Source: Chara braunii (Eukaryota; Streptophyta; Charophyceae; Charales; Characeae). Taken from it: a stretch of DNA of 53,378 nucleotides. The number at the start of each line of letters is the position of its first letter. Positions within the stretch are counted from its first letter, which is position 1. The notes under the pieces are model-generated. The model was not told the origin of the DNA. It ran no database searches and saw only the letters and a program-made list of their open reading frames with translations. Where the stretch lies: the NCBI GenBank assembly GCA_003427395.1, contig BFEA01000663.1:353940-407317 (forward strand), in the 5' to 3' direction. Shown here one piece after another: positions 53,111 to 53,378 of this stretch. Both the position numbers and the translations under genes were made by a program.

Positions 53111-53378
53111 CTGGGGTTGGGCACCCCCGGCCCCAGCTCCAAGCCCCGCTCCCCAAAAATAATAATAATCATAAAAAAAAAAAAAAAAAAGTGCGGGGTG
53201 CGCAACGAGAGTGCTCACCCCAAGGACTAAACCCCAAACATGGGTTTTTGTGCCCACCCTGGACCCACCCCCGCGCCACACCCACCACTAGTGGGACCTG
53301 GGTAGCCATGGGTGCGGGGCCGGGGGCGGGCCCAACAGCCGACTGGGGCAGGGACAAGTGGTGGCGGGGGTGGGGGTG
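53060..53378. repeat. GC-rich A-tailed repeat at the window edge
   Basis: 53063-53155 is very GC-rich and ends in AATAATAATAATCAT followed by an 18-base A run (53173-53190). More GC-rich sequence follows to the window end. On the plus strand this looks like the 3' end of a retroposon (SINE-like). No tRNA-type promoter boxes were identified. Confidence 0.4.

Overview
The window is a transposon-dominated stretch of a eukaryotic, most likely streptophyte (land-plant or charophyte-alga lineage), nuclear genome. The evidence is five Ty3/gypsy chromovirus-type LTR retrotransposons, a plant-type LINE fragment, primer-binding sites resembling the plant initiator-Met tRNA type, many microsatellites and scaffold N-gaps. 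A repeat-rich charophyte such as Chara would fit, but this cannot be tested from the sequence alone. No intact host gene, rRNA or tRNA gene was recognised.

Positions 257-36771 are a single nested insertion. Element A (plus strand, 261-36767) lies between TATT target-site duplications (TSDs). Element B (minus strand, 8955-36725) jumped into the 3' LTR of A and is flanked by CTGC. It leaves the last 38 bp of A's LTR stranded at 36730-36767. Two further minus-strand elements then entered B. Element C (15185-24366) split B's gag gene. Element D (26335-35330, flanked by AACA) entered B's untranslated leader. Without its insertions, A is about 8.7 kb and B about 9.6 kb. A and D belong to one family. 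They share LTR ends, leader, a CCHC Gag, a -1 gag/pol arrangement and an integrase tail with an AT-hook-like loop in a chromodomain-like fold. C and E belong to a second family, with a Gag lacking a zinc knuckle and a short chromodomain loop. B is a third family with gag and pol in one frame.

Every element has stop codons, frameshifts or lost catalytic residues. D is the least decayed and A and E the most. Many lesions are G:C to A:T changes, as expected from deamination of methylated cytosine.

Downstream, 36772-37807 is gene-free with an (ATT)n tract and short telomere-like motifs. 37808-39905 is a 5'-truncated LINE ORF2 on the minus strand. 39906-41519 is a GC- and pyrimidine-rich unassigned segment ending in a ~250 bp near-palindrome. 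41520-48528 is element E (plus strand), which has a 3' LTR but no recognisable 5' LTR. From 48529 the DNA is AT-rich with microsatellites. It holds a decayed minus-strand Ulp1/SENP-like (C48) protease gene at about 49145-50049, unrecognised minus-strand coding fragments to about 53100, and a GC-rich A-tailed repeat at the right edge.

Points most worth following are: in-frame stops at identical codons in the two C/E-family copies (gag and the RNase H/integrase boundary), the AT-hook inside the chromodomain of A/D, the repeated His-box of the Ulp1-like gene, and the large palindrome beside E.
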